Source: Actinomycetota bacterium (GTDB lineage Bacteria > Actinomycetota > Actinomycetes > Nanopelagicales > Nanopelagicaceae). Taken from it: 12,787 bases of DNA. A model generated the notes under the pieces. The model saw only the letters and a list, made by a program, of their open reading frames with translations. It was not told the origin of the DNA and made no database searches. The DNA lies in contig WLGP01000009.1 of the NCBI GenBank assembly GCA_009703165.1, positions 1-12,787 of the forward strand, written 5' to 3'. Every line of letters begins with the position of its first letter. Position 1 is the first letter of the stretch. A program made the position numbers and the translations under genes. Of the stretch, positions 1 through 6,684 are shown piece by piece.

Positions 1-1133
1 GGCCTATTCCAACAGATACGACGCACATGTTCCGGCGAGATCATATTTTCAAGTGGAACCGATAACTCCTGCGCGCGAAGTAAGAGATTGTGGCGTGCAT
101 GGGTCAGAGCTGCATACTTCAACGGATGCTTCTCACGCCAGATCTTCACTGGAGGAAGTGCGTCACTGGCTGCTCGCGTTGGAGGTAAGTCATCTTCTTT
201 GAGAGCGCGAGCTGCAGCAATTGCCTCTAACCAGCGTGGATGTTGTTCCAACCAACGTGGGCGCAGACCAATGGGGCGGAGAATCTTTTCGAGAGATTTC
301 TTTGAGTCAACAACAGTGTCATCGTTGATTGCAAGTGCGATCGCAGATATTGCAGCATCAGAGAGAAGACGACCGGGGGAGATATCTAACTCTTGAGCTA
401 GTACAAAACGCGACTCCCACAAAAACTTCACGACAGCCAACTGGCGACGCTTTTTTATCTGATGCATTCCAGAAGTTCTGCGCCATGGATCAACTCGTGG
501 TGGGGAGGGCGGTGCACTTAAGATCGCTGCAAACTCCTGTTCGGCCCAATGAGATTTACCGGCACTTTCCAAGAGAGCATCGACTTCATCGCGCAATTCA
601 ACAAGGAGTTCTACATCCAGCGCTGCGTAATTCAACCAATCAAGAGGGAGTGGCCGTGTAGACCAATCAACTGCTGAGTGTTCCTTTGCAAGGGAAACCC
701 CAAGGAGAGATTCTAAAAGTGGGCCAAGTCCAACGCGAGGTAAACCTGCAAGACGTCCACCAAGTTCGGTATCAAAGAGTCGTACAGGGTTGATGCCCAC
801 TTCTCGAAGACAAGGAAGATCTTGCGTACTTGCATGGAGAATTACTTCATCGGTGCAGAGTAAATCATTGAGTTCGATAAAGAGGCGATGGTTGGGTCCA
901 AAGGGAATCGGATCGAGTAAGTGAAGACCGCCGTCATTGCGCGCAATCTGAATCAGATATGCACGAGCGCTAAATTTGTAACCACTGGCGCGCTCTGCAT
1001 CCAGGGCAAAGGGGCCATTTCCTTTGGCTAGATCTGTGATCGCTTGGCTAAATGCTTCTTCTGTGGCGATGACATCAGGTAAACCACCAGAAGGCGCGAG
1101 TAGGGGAGTTACTTCTTTGATCTCCTCAGACAT
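1..1133 (-). CDS. rnd: Ribonuclease D (DEDDy 3'-5' exoribonuclease with HRDC domain), 3' end missing
   Basis: The minus strand reads open from an ATG at 1133 to the window edge, giving 377 residues without a stop; the C-terminus lies outside. The exonuclease domain covers about residues 22-190 and keeps all DEDDy residues: D45 and E47 in 'LDAER', D105 in 'HASTQDL', and Y169 and D173 in 'YAALDVELL'. An HRDC-like helical region follows at about 226-308 ('MHQIKKRRQLAVVKFLWESR' is its first helix), then a second helical C-terminal part. The family trims the 3' ends of tRNA precursors and other structured RNAs in the cytoplasm. It starts 9 bases after the DUF3000 stop, so the two are probably one operon; the same pair occurs in M. 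tuberculosis (Rv2680-Rv2681, from memory). No strong Shine-Dalgarno is visible. Family assignment is secure; the natural RNA targets are unknown. Confidence 0.93.
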   Translation of the reverse strand, partial: MSEEIKEVTPLLAPSGGLPDVIATEEAFSQAITDLAKGNGPFALDAERASGYKFSARAYLIQIARNDGGLHLLDPIPFGPNHRLFIELNDLLCTDEVILHASTQDLPCLREVGINPVRLFDTELGGRLAGLPRVGLGPLLESLLGVSLAKEHSAVDWSTRPLPLDWLNYAALDVELLVELRDEVDALLESAGKSHWAEQEFAAILSAPPSPPRVDPWRRTSGMHQIKKRRQLAVVKFLWESRFVLAQELDISPGRLLSDAAISAIALAINDDTVVDSKKSLEKILRPIGLRPRWLEQHPRWLEAIAAARALKEDDLPPTRAASDALPPVKIWREKHPLKYAALTHARHNLLLRAQELSVPLENMISPEHVRRICWNR

Positions 1134-1142
1134 ATGCGCGAT

Positions 1143-1730
1143 TTACTTACGGGGCTTACTAATTGAGGAGACACCATCTGCAATGGGAGGCAAGAAAGAA
1201 ATCTCTGCAATGAGATTGCACCAAGCCATCACGTGACTAAGTAGAACCTGCGCAACCTCATCACCTTGTGCAATAACAGGCGTCCATGAAGCTCTGATCT
1301 CAATCTCTGATTCATTGTTGCGTGGTGAGAGTTTGCCAAAGGATGCGCTTGATACACGAGTCACAGTTCCAGATGGCGCGTTGTAGCTGCAGCCAAATTC
1401 TTCTAGCGAGGTAAGGAGCCAGTTCCAGCCAACTTCAGGAAGTAGCGGATCTTCCTGCATTGCGGCATCAACATCTGCGCTGACAAATGTCACGCAGCGG
1501 AATTCACCTTCCCAGGTATCTTGTCCACCTGGTTCATGCAAAAGTACAAAGCGACCTGTTGCAACATCATCTTCAGCATCACCGATGAGTCCATTTGTTA
1601 CATCCGCCGTGAATGCAAATGAATAGGTCGCTAGCTTCTGCGGAGGGGGAACTTCTTCAAGAATAATTTCACTACGTGGGGTAGCGCTGCGAAGGACATC
1701 AATCAGTCGATTAAAAGCTGCAGTGTCCAT
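1143..1730 (-). CDS. DUF3000 family protein
   Basis: This 195-residue protein matches the actinobacterial DUF3000 pattern as I remember it. The landmarks are an N-terminal helix with 'FNRLIDVLRSA' (6-16), 'EVPPPQKLATYSFA' (26-39), 'ATGRFVLLHEPGGQDTWEG' (57-75), 'DPLLPEVGWNWLLTSLEEFG' (94-113), 'SGTVTRVSSASFGKL' (120-134), 'EIRASWTP' (144-151) and a closing helix ending in 'LPP'. There is no signal peptide or membrane segment, so it should be cytosolic. The function of the family is not known. Its steady position directly before RNase D suggests a link to RNA processing, but this is guilt by association. The ATG at 1730 is supported by a TANNNT box (TAGAAT, 1737-1742) six bases upstream, which predicts a leaderless mRNA starting at or next to the ATG. 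Confidence 0.88.
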   Translation of the reverse strand: MDTAAFNRLIDVLRSATPRSEIILEEVPPPQKLATYSFAFTADVTNGLIGDAEDDVATGRFVLLHEPGGQDTWEGEFRCVTFVSADVDAAMQEDPLLPEVGWNWLLTSLEEFGCSYNAPSGTVTRVSSASFGKLSPRNNESEIEIRASWTPVIAQGDEVAQVLLSHVMAWCNLIAEISFLPPIADGVSSISKPRK

Positions 1731-1736
1731 TGCTTT

Positions 1737-1742
1737 ATTCTA
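1737..1742 (-). promoter_or_regulatory. Probable -10 box TAGAAT of the DUF3000-rnd unit (leaderless)
   Basis: TAGAAT on the minus strand ends six bases before the ATG at 1730. A start site 6-7 bases after a -10 box would fall at the first base of the gene. No -35 element is recognisable at the usual distance. Confidence 0.5.
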
Positions 1743-1787
1743 AATTGCACGATCGCGCTGGTGCGGGAGGCGGGACCGATGATGCGA

Positions 1788-1793
1788 TATCTT
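1788..1793 (+). promoter_or_regulatory. Probable -10 box TATCTT of the EamA permease gene (leaderless)
   Basis: TATCTT ends seven bases before the ATG at 1801, placing a predicted transcript start at the ATG. It lies back to back with the DUF3000 promoter in a 70-base divergent gap (1731-1800). No Shine-Dalgarno and no clear -35 element are present. Confidence 0.5.
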
Positions 1794-1800
1794 CTGCCCT

Positions 1801-2646
1801 ATGGCAGCCCTACTTGCACTCATCTCCAGTGGTTTATGGGGAGCAGCTGATTATCACGCAGGAAATCTCAGTAAGAAATTTCCTGCGACAGCCGTTTTAT
1901 CTGTAACGCAGATTATCGGTCTTATCTTTGGAGTAATCCTTGCAACCTCAACGGGGTCATGGGGTGCACAGGCGCTAGGTAGCAATGGATATTTACTTCC
2001 AGGAATTGCAGCAGGTCTCTGTGGCTACGCCGGATTGATCTGCCTCTATGCCGGACTTGCTACAGGGCGCATGGGAGTTGTCTCACCCATTAGCGCAATG
2101 AGCGGTGTTGTACCTGTTCTCTATGCAGTGATCTTCCTCGGTGAACGATTTAACAGCTTGGTCACAATTGGTGTCATCTTTGCTCTCTTAGGTGCATTTA
2201 TGGCAAGTGGGCCTGAAGTCTCACAGGGTTTGCCTTTGAAGCCGATTGTCTTGGCGCTAGGTGCCGCACTTGGTTTTGGAGGCGCCCTGACATTTATGGC
2301 TCAAGGCTCTGAATCAAGTGCCTTGATGACGATGGTCGCGATGCGCGGTGCAACATTCTTCATCAGCGTTGCAATTTTATTGAGGCTACGCGGGACTGGC
2401 GGGATGGGAAAGGCGCAGGTTCCGCTCTTGATCTTTATCGGCGTGGCTGACTTCAGCGCCAACTTAATTTTAGGAGTTGCAACGACAAAGGGACTTGTCT
2501 CACTTGCAATGGTCTTTGGATCTCTCTTCCCAATTATGACTGCGCTCTTGGCCTTTAAATATCTCCACGAGCGCTTACATAAAGTTCAATACGCAGGAAT
2601 TATCAGCGCAGTAGTTGGCGTAGCGATGATTGCGGCGTTCCAGTAA
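1801..2646 (+). CDS. EamA/DMT-superfamily permease
   Basis: The 281-residue product is almost entirely hydrophobic, with about ten predicted membrane helices arranged as two five-helix halves. This is the normal size and plan of the drug/metabolite transporter superfamily with two EamA domains. The first helix has the typical small-residue and Trp start ('LISSGLWGAADY'). Each half ends in a family-like segment: 'VLYAVIFLGERFNS' in the first and 'ALLAFKYLHERLHKVQYAG' in the second, both with the conserved Glu-Arg after the helix. Members move amino acids, nucleosides, other metabolites or drugs across the inner membrane; the substrate cannot be read from the sequence. It is a single-gene unit. 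Its stop is 7 bases from the stop of the convergent reductase gene. The start at 1801 is chosen because of the -10 box just upstream and because it begins right at the first helix. Confidence 0.88.
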   Translation: MAALLALISSGLWGAADYHAGNLSKKFPATAVLSVTQIIGLIFGVILATSTGSWGAQALGSNGYLLPGIAAGLCGYAGLICLYAGLATGRMGVVSPISAMSGVVPVLYAVIFLGERFNSLVTIGVIFALLGAFMASGPEVSQGLPLKPIVLALGAALGFGGALTFMAQGSESSALMTMVAMRGATFFISVAILLRLRGTGGMGKAQVPLLIFIGVADFSANLILGVATTKGLVSLAMVFGSLFPIMTALLAFKYLHERLHKVQYAGIISAVVGVAMIAAFQ

Positions 2647-2653
2647 GAGCGAG

Positions 2654-3178
2654 TTACTTCTTAGCTGTATAGAAAGTAGTTCCGTCTTCTTCAACACTAG
2701 TCACATCGCTAAAGTGAGAGAGCATCTCTTTGATATCGATCTTATCTTCGCCGCCTGTAACGCCGGTGACGCTGAGTTCGAGGCGATCAATCTTTCCAAG
2801 GGCGATCAACTCATTGATAATTGATGCGCCAGCCTCAACAAGGATCGTTGGACCAAACAAGCGAGATGCGCGCTCTAGGGCTTCCTCAGCAGAGGCGCTC
2901 CACCAATGCGCCTGACGATTATCTGCAAGCGCGTTGACCATCGAGGTCGAGACAACGACAACAGGCACTGGAGTCTTGCGGTATGGCTCAGTGCGAGCGG
3001 TATTGCCTCCGATGAGAATGGCATCGACGTGGCGACGGCGCTCTAAGAAGCGAGCGCGATCCAGGGTCGATGTCACACCCCGAGACGATCCATCCTTTGC
3101 CGTACTTCCATCACTACCGACTACAAGGGATGCGATGATCTCGCCTGACTTTGCTGCAGATGAATCTGGTGAACTCAT
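2654..3178 (-). CDS. Stand-alone RibD C-terminal-type (pyrimidine/dihydrofolate reductase-like) protein
   Basis: From the ATG at 3178 this gives 174 residues of a single RibD_C fold, without the zinc deaminase domain of full RibD. Visible family marks are the N-terminal strand with 'ASLVVGSDGSTA', 'RRRHVDAILIGGNTARTEPY' with the Gly-rich NADPH-binding turn, the strand 'PVPVVVVST', and 'GPTILVEAGASIINELIALG' followed by 'DRLELSVTGVTGGE'. Such proteins use NADPH to reduce the ribosyl group of a pyrimidine intermediate in riboflavin synthesis, or act as an alternative dihydrofolate reductase, as reported for M. tuberculosis Rv2671. Which applies here cannot be told from sequence. The frame stays open upstream to a TTG at 3253. 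I prefer 3178 because TAATCT lies seven bases before it and the extra 25 residues do not resemble the family. Confidence 0.8.
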   Translation of the reverse strand: MSSPDSSAAKSGEIIASLVVGSDGSTAKDGSSRGVTSTLDRARFLERRRHVDAILIGGNTARTEPYRKTPVPVVVVSTSMVNALADNRQAHWWSASAEEALERASRLFGPTILVEAGASIINELIALGKIDRLELSVTGVTGGEDKIDIKEMLSHFSDVTSVEEDGTTFYTAKK

Positions 3179-3185
3179 GGCGCGA

Positions 3186-3191
3186 AGATTA
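3186..3191 (-). promoter_or_regulatory. Probable -10 box TAATCT of the RibD_C-type gene (leaderless)
   Basis: TAATCT on the minus strand ends seven bases before the ATG at 3178. It supports both a leaderless transcript and the shorter start. No -35 element is obvious. Confidence 0.5.
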
Positions 3192-3247
3192 TCGCCCGCA
3201 CCCACCAAAGTGAGGTAGGCCCAAGTTGAGATTCTCGTCATCCTGGG

Positions 3248-3273
3248 CCTCAATCACGCTCAAGTCACCTCAA
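3248..3273 (+). repeat. Three CTCAA motifs at exact 10-base spacing
   Basis: CCTCAA at 3248-3253, GCTCAA at 3258-3263 and CCTCAA at 3268-3273 are spaced by ten bases, about one helical turn. They lie in the divergent gap between the reductase gene and the NlpC/P60 gene. The reverse complement, TTGAGG, occurs once more at 3302-3307 as the likely -35 element of the NlpC/P60 gene. A protein could bind them on one face of the DNA, but the motif is short and chance is possible. Confidence 0.4.
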
Positions 3274-3301
3274 ACTCACAGAGTCCTACGCTTGATATAA
3301 G

Positions 3302-3337
3302 TTGAGGGGGGGCAAGTGGGCAAGTTAGCCTTACCCC
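3302..3337 (+). promoter_or_regulatory. Probable promoter of the NlpC/P60-pimB unit: TTGAGG, 18-base spacer, TAGCCT
   Basis: TTGAGG (3302-3307) is a fair -35 match and TAGCCT (3326-3331) a TANNNT -10 box, with an 18-base spacer. The -10 box ends six bases before the ATG at 3338, so a leaderless mRNA is predicted. The G-rich spacer holds a perfect tandem octamer GGGCAAGT twice (3310-3317 and 3318-3325). Confidence 0.5.
3310..3325 (+). repeat. Tandem direct repeat, GGGCAAGT twice, inside a promoter spacer
   Basis: Two perfect adjacent copies of an 8-base unit fill most of the gap between the likely -35 and -10 elements of the NlpC/P60 gene. They could be an operator or a slippage-prone element that changes spacer length. 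Two copies of eight bases is modest evidence. Confidence 0.55.
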
Positions 3338-4378
3338 ATGAGTTTTCCTAGCCGGTGGTTACCGATGAGTCGGGCAGGGGTTATGGCAGTTGCCGTCGCC
3401 TTAGCCGCTGGCCTCCTTCCCGCCCTGGCTCTGACTCCCGCACAGGCGGCTCCAACTTTGGCTGAGGTTCAGCGTCAGGTTCGCACCCTTGAGGAAGAGG
3501 CGACATCTGCAGCAGAGGGCGCGCAGGAAGCCAAGGTCGCCTTGGCCTCTCTGCAGAAGCAACTCTCCGGTATTCAGGCAGCAGCTGCCGTGCAAGGAAA
3601 GACTGTAGATGCCCTCTCGCGATCACTTGGCGTCATTGCCATCGAGCAGTACAAGAGCGGCGGGCTCGGACAGAATCTCGAACTCCTTTTTTCAAGTGAT
3701 CCAGCCCTTTACCTCTCGGCGGCCGGATCTCTTGAATCGATCACGCGTAGCAAGTCAACGCAACTGCGCAAATATGAGGCAGCTAAGCAGCGCTTGACCG
3801 CAACTTCCCTTACAGTCAATGACAAGTTAGCTCTAGTAACTGCTGCAAAGAAGAAATTTGAAGCCCAATCTGCAAAGGCGGCTGCCAAACTTAAGCAGGC
3901 TGAATCTATTCTGGCTAAGTTAAAGAAGGAAGACCGTGAACGTCTTGCTCGCTTGGCACAACAGGAAGAAGATGCAGATCAGAAGCGCTCGCTAGCTGCA
4001 GCTAAGTCGGCATCAGGAGTATCTGGTCGCGCTGGAGTTGCCCTTAAGTATGCGTTGAAACAAATTGGTGACCGATATGTATTTGGTGCTGCTGGAATGC
4101 AGTATTGGGATTGCTCTGGATTAACAATGCGCGCCTTCCAAGCAGCAGGCGTCTCATTGCCGCACTCATCTGCGGCCCAATCGCGTATGGGTAAATCAGT
4201 ATCGCGTAGCCAACTCAAACCTGGAGATCTCGTCTTCTTCGGTCGCCCTGTATCGCACGTAGGAATTTACCTTGGCGGCGGCAGAATGGTCCACGCTCCT
4301 CGTTCTGGTTCTCGAGTAAAGGTTGCAAGTGCAAGCAACCTAGGAAATAAACCTTATGTTGGGGCGCGCCGCTTCTAG
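3338..4378 (+). CDS. Secreted coiled-coil NlpC/P60 peptidoglycan hydrolase
   Basis: The 346-residue product starts with a signal peptide: basic residues, then a hydrophobic Ala/Leu/Val stretch to about residue 33, with likely cleavage after 'TPAQA' near residue 37. Residues 40-105 and 135-220 are rich in Ala, Glu, Lys and Gln and should form coiled coils, as in RipA/RipC/PcsB-type hydrolases, where this part controls access to the active site. The NlpC/P60 domain covers about 230-346 with the catalytic triad in order: C259 in 'DCSGL', H307 in 'SHVGIYL' and H319 in 'MVHAP'. Such enzymes usually cut the D-Glu to diamino acid bond in peptidoglycan stems during cell separation. It shares one base with the pimB start (TAGTG), so the two are translationally linked; the M. 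tuberculosis counterpart near pimB is Rv2190c. The ATG at 3338 is preferred over one at 3365 because of the promoter six bases before it. Confidence 0.93.
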   Translation: MSFPSRWLPMSRAGVMAVAVALAAGLLPALALTPAQAAPTLAEVQRQVRTLEEEATSAAEGAQEAKVALASLQKQLSGIQAAAAVQGKTVDALSRSLGVIAIEQYKSGGLGQNLELLFSSDPALYLSAAGSLESITRSKSTQLRKYEAAKQRLTATSLTVNDKLALVTAAKKKFEAQSAKAAAKLKQAESILAKLKKEDRERLARLAQQEEDADQKRSLAAAKSASGVSGRAGVALKYALKQIGDRYVFGAAGMQYWDCSGLTMRAFQAAGVSLPHSSAAQSRMGKSVSRSQLKPGDLVFFGRPVSHVGIYLGGGRMVHAPRSGSRVKVASASNLGNKPYVGARRF

Positions 4379-5520
4379 TGGAGAAAATCCTCTGCATCAC
4401 CAATGACTTTGGCCCTCGCGCCGGCGGAATTGAAACCTTTGTCATCGGCCTCATCGAACGCCTTCCCAAAGGGAGCGTCATCGTCTACACCAGTGCTCAA
4501 GACAATAGCAAAGAGTACGATCGCAAGTGGTTAGAAGATTATGGAGTTGAAGTCCTTCGAGATAAGGCGAAAATCCTTCTTCCAACGCCCGGAGTCTCAT
4601 TCTGCGTCAACTCTCTTGTACGTGATCGCCAGATTACGACAGTCTTTTTCGGAGCAGCAGCGCCTCTTGGTCTTCTCTCTAGAGGTCTACGTAAAGCAGG
4701 CGTGCAACGGATCGTCGCACTTACTCATGGCCACGAAGTCTGGTGGTCACGTATCTGGCCATTTACACAGGCGATGAAGACAATTGCAAAACAGGTAGAT
4801 CATCTGACGTATCTCGGTGAATTTACCCAACGCGCAATTAGTAAAGCGATCTCTCCAAAGGCCGCTCAAGCGATGGTCAAAATTGCTCCGGGAATTGATA
4901 CAGATCACTTTGCTCCCGTTGATGCATCACAGCTGCGAGATCAACTCGGTGTAAGCGATAAGAAGGTAATTGTCAGCGTCGGTCGTTTAGTTCATCGCAA
5001 GGGACAAGACACCCTCATTGAAGCGATGCCGGAGATTCTCACGCAGATTCCTGATGCGCATATCGTGATGATTGGTGAAGGACCATACCGAGCATATTTG
5101 GAAAATCGCGCCAAAGCATTAAACGTTCAAGGTTCGGTGACATTTATCGGTCGCATTCAGTACGCAGACCTTCCTCGCTATATCTGCACCGGAGATATCT
5201 TTGTCATGCCATCGCGATCTCGCTTGGCCGGTCTTGAAGTTGAAGGTTTGGGAATTGTCTACCTTGAAGCAAGCGCGTGTGGTCTTCCCGTCATTGCAGG
5301 AGATTCTGGGGGAGCACCGGATGCCGTTCTTGAGGGAAAGACAGGTCTGGTTGTAGACGGCCGATCATCGCGCGAGGTTGCAAAGGCGGTCATCGAATTG
5401 TTAAGCGATGAGAAGCGTTGCAAAGAGATGGGTGCCCTTGGTCGCCAATGGATTATTAGCGAATGGCGCTGGGATATCTGGGCAAAAAACTTTACTGATC
5501 TACTTAAAGTATCCCGATAG
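4378..5520 (+). CDS. pimB: PimB-type GDP-mannose-dependent phosphatidylinositol mannoside mannosyltransferase (GT4)
   Basis: The 380-residue GT-B protein follows mycobacterial and corynebacterial PimB' closely along its length. The N-terminal acceptor half has 'TNDFGPRAGGIE' (8-19), 'FFGAAAPLGLLS' (90-101) and 'THGHEVWW' (116-123). The C-terminal GDP-mannose half has 'VGRLVHRKGQDTL' (201-213) with diphosphate-binding R203 and K208, and the EX7E pair E289 and E297 in 'EVEGLGIVYLEAS'. 'VIAGDSGGAPDAV' and 'KTGLVVDGRS' complete the pattern. The enzyme adds the second mannose to phosphatidylinositol monomannoside at the inner face of the plasma membrane. No membrane helix is seen, so it would be peripheral. 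The GTG start overlaps the NlpC/P60 stop and gives the family N-terminus exactly. Its last 17 bases overlap the end of the convergent response regulator gene. Whether the cell makes full PIMs or simpler mannolipids is not shown here. Confidence 0.92.
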   Translation: MEKILCITNDFGPRAGGIETFVIGLIERLPKGSVIVYTSAQDNSKEYDRKWLEDYGVEVLRDKAKILLPTPGVSFCVNSLVRDRQITTVFFGAAAPLGLLSRGLRKAGVQRIVALTHGHEVWWSRIWPFTQAMKTIAKQVDHLTYLGEFTQRAISKAISPKAAQAMVKIAPGIDTDHFAPVDASQLRDQLGVSDKKVIVSVGRLVHRKGQDTLIEAMPEILTQIPDAHIVMIGEGPYRAYLENRAKALNVQGSVTFIGRIQYADLPRYICTGDIFVMPSRSRLAGLEVEGLGIVYLEASACGLPVIAGDSGGAPDAVLEGKTGLVVDGRSSREVAKAVIELLSDEKRCKEMGALGRQWIISEWRWDIWAKNFTDLLKVSR

Positions 5521-6115
5521 CTCGTGCGCGGGCGACTGCGCTCTGCCGATTATGAGAGTCGAGTTTGCGATAGATCGCTGCAATATGAGTCTTTGCCGTG
5601 GCATGTGAGATGAACATCTGCGCAGCAATGTCGGCGATACTTAACTCGCCACTGAGATAGGTAAGAACAGTTAACTCTCGGGGTGAAAGGAGAGACTTTG
5701 CTCTATCTCTTCCAATGAGAACAACAGTTTGACTACTGATGAATTGGTTGGGATTGCTCACAATTGATCTGATGGCAGAGATCAACACCGTCGAACTTTC
5801 TGCCTTTGAGATAAAGGCTTGCGCCCCTGCTTGAGAAGCTGTGGCGATCAAATCAAGTTCGTTATTAAGGGTTAAGACGACGATGGCAATACTCGGTGAT
5901 GTCTTGCGCGCCCATTGAATAATCTCGATACCGCTACCGTCGGGAAGATTGATATCAACGGTAATCACGTCAGGATTATGAAGTGCAATCATTGCGATTG
6001 CCTCTTTGACGCAAGCAGCCTGGCCGACACAGGTAAAGCCTGCTCGTTCTAGTGATTGAGCTATGCCATCTCTGACAAGTGGATGATCATCGATCACAAG
6101 TACGCGAGCACTCAT
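5504..6115 (-). CDS. NarL/LuxR-family response regulator
   Basis: The 203-residue protein has a receiver domain (about 3-120) and a LuxR-type helix-turn-helix (about 142-203). The receiver shows the acidic pair D9/D10, phosphoacceptor D54 in 'TVDINLPDG', T82 and K104, so it should be phosphorylated normally. The output domain starts with 'LSPRELTVLTYLSGELSIAD' and contains the recognition helix 'ISHATAKTHIAAIYRKL'. It is the second half of a two-component pair: its ATG overlaps the kinase stop (ATGA, 6115-6112). Its targets are not shown; fadD and the divergent SRPBCC gene are candidates because they share the locus. Its 3' end overlaps pimB by 17 bases, so the transcripts would be antisense to each other there. 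Confidence 0.92.
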   Translation of the reverse strand: MSARVLVIDDHPLVRDGIAQSLERAGFTCVGQAACVKEAIAMIALHNPDVITVDINLPDGSGIEIIQWARKTSPSIAIVVLTLNNELDLIATASQAGAQAFISKAESSTVLISAIRSIVSNPNQFISSQTVVLIGRDRAKSLLSPRELTVLTYLSGELSIADIAAQMFISHATAKTHIAAIYRKLDSHNRQSAVARARAIGIL

Positions 6116-6675
6116 AATCTAATCGTGACGGTGGTTCCTTCCTCTCCTGATTGGAATTGGATTGAGCCGGAAAGACTTTCGATTCGCTCAATAACTCCCA
6201 ATATCCCATAGCGGCCGGGAGCAAGATCTGCCCCACCTTTTCCGTTATCGGAGATCGTCACCATGAGGCCATCATGATCGTTAGTTATGTCGAGGCAAAT
6301 CTGGGTAGCCCCAGAATGTTTATGAGCATTGCGCAATAGTTCGCCAATGACTGGCAGGAGAACTTCTCCCTGTGCGCTCTCGATCTCTTTGGTGTTATTT
6401 GTGTAGATGATCGCAGGGGAGATTTCGGCAATTAGGAGGGCCAGCTCTGTTGCGAAATTGATTGGGGTGCGCAGATCAAAGATCTCACCGCGCACCTTCT
6501 CCAGGAGATCCGAGACGTGAAAGCGAACGGTTCGAATCTCATGCCTGATCAGAGCAGGTGTCTGCGGCTGGGCCAAGACAGAGTCGAGTTGGTAACCCAA
6601 CGCGACGAGATCTTGTGCAATCCCATCGTGAATCTCCCGCGCAATCTCTACTCTGGTCGATTGTGCGTTAGACAT
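6112..6675 (-). CDS. Short cytosolic histidine kinase (HisKA_3 plus HATPase) without a sensor domain
   Basis: With 187 residues this is far shorter than ordinary sensor kinases. It begins almost at the dimerisation helix: H16 in 'REIHDGIAQDL' is the phosphoacceptor of the HisKA_3 (NarX/DesK/LiaS) class. The ATP-binding domain follows with the N box E112/N116 in 'GELLRNAHKHSGA', the G1 box 'DNGKG' (143-147) and a G2-like 'GRYGILGVIERIESLSG' (154-170). There is no membrane helix, PAS, GAF or HAMP domain, so any signal must come through a partner or the helix itself. It starts 9 bases after the fadD stop; an AAGGG next to that stop can serve as Shine-Dalgarno. It overlaps the response regulator by ATGA. 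I found no upstream extension, because fadD occupies that stretch. All catalytic motifs look intact. Confidence 0.9.
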   Translation of the reverse strand: MSNAQSTRVEIAREIHDGIAQDLVALGYQLDSVLAQPQTPALIRHEIRTVRFHVSDLLEKVRGEIFDLRTPINFATELALLIAEISPAIIYTNNTKEIESAQGEVLLPVIGELLRNAHKHSGATQICLDITNDHDGLMVTISDNGKGGADLAPGRYGILGVIERIESLSGSIQFQSGEEGTTVTIRL

Positions 6676-6684
6676 TTTTAGCCC

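Noticed and set aside
88..661. Two overlapping plus-strand open frames of about 100 residues
   Set aside because: They lie antisense to the RNase D gene, have no family features and have the composition of a shadow frame; the minus strand shows the complete DEDDy motif set through the same bases.
1801..2646. Drug-resistance efflux role for the EamA permease
   Set aside because: The superfamily has many substrates and nothing in the sequence or neighbours points to drugs.
2642..2658. Inverted repeat AGTAA-7-TTACT between the EamA and RibD_C-type stops as a terminator
   Set aside because: Five AT-rich pairs with no T run are too weak; the repeat simply contains the two opposed stop codons.
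3179..3253. N-terminal extension of the RibD_C-type gene to a TTG at 3253
   Set aside because: The added residues do not resemble the family, and a -10 box lies inside the extension exactly seven bases before ATG 3178.
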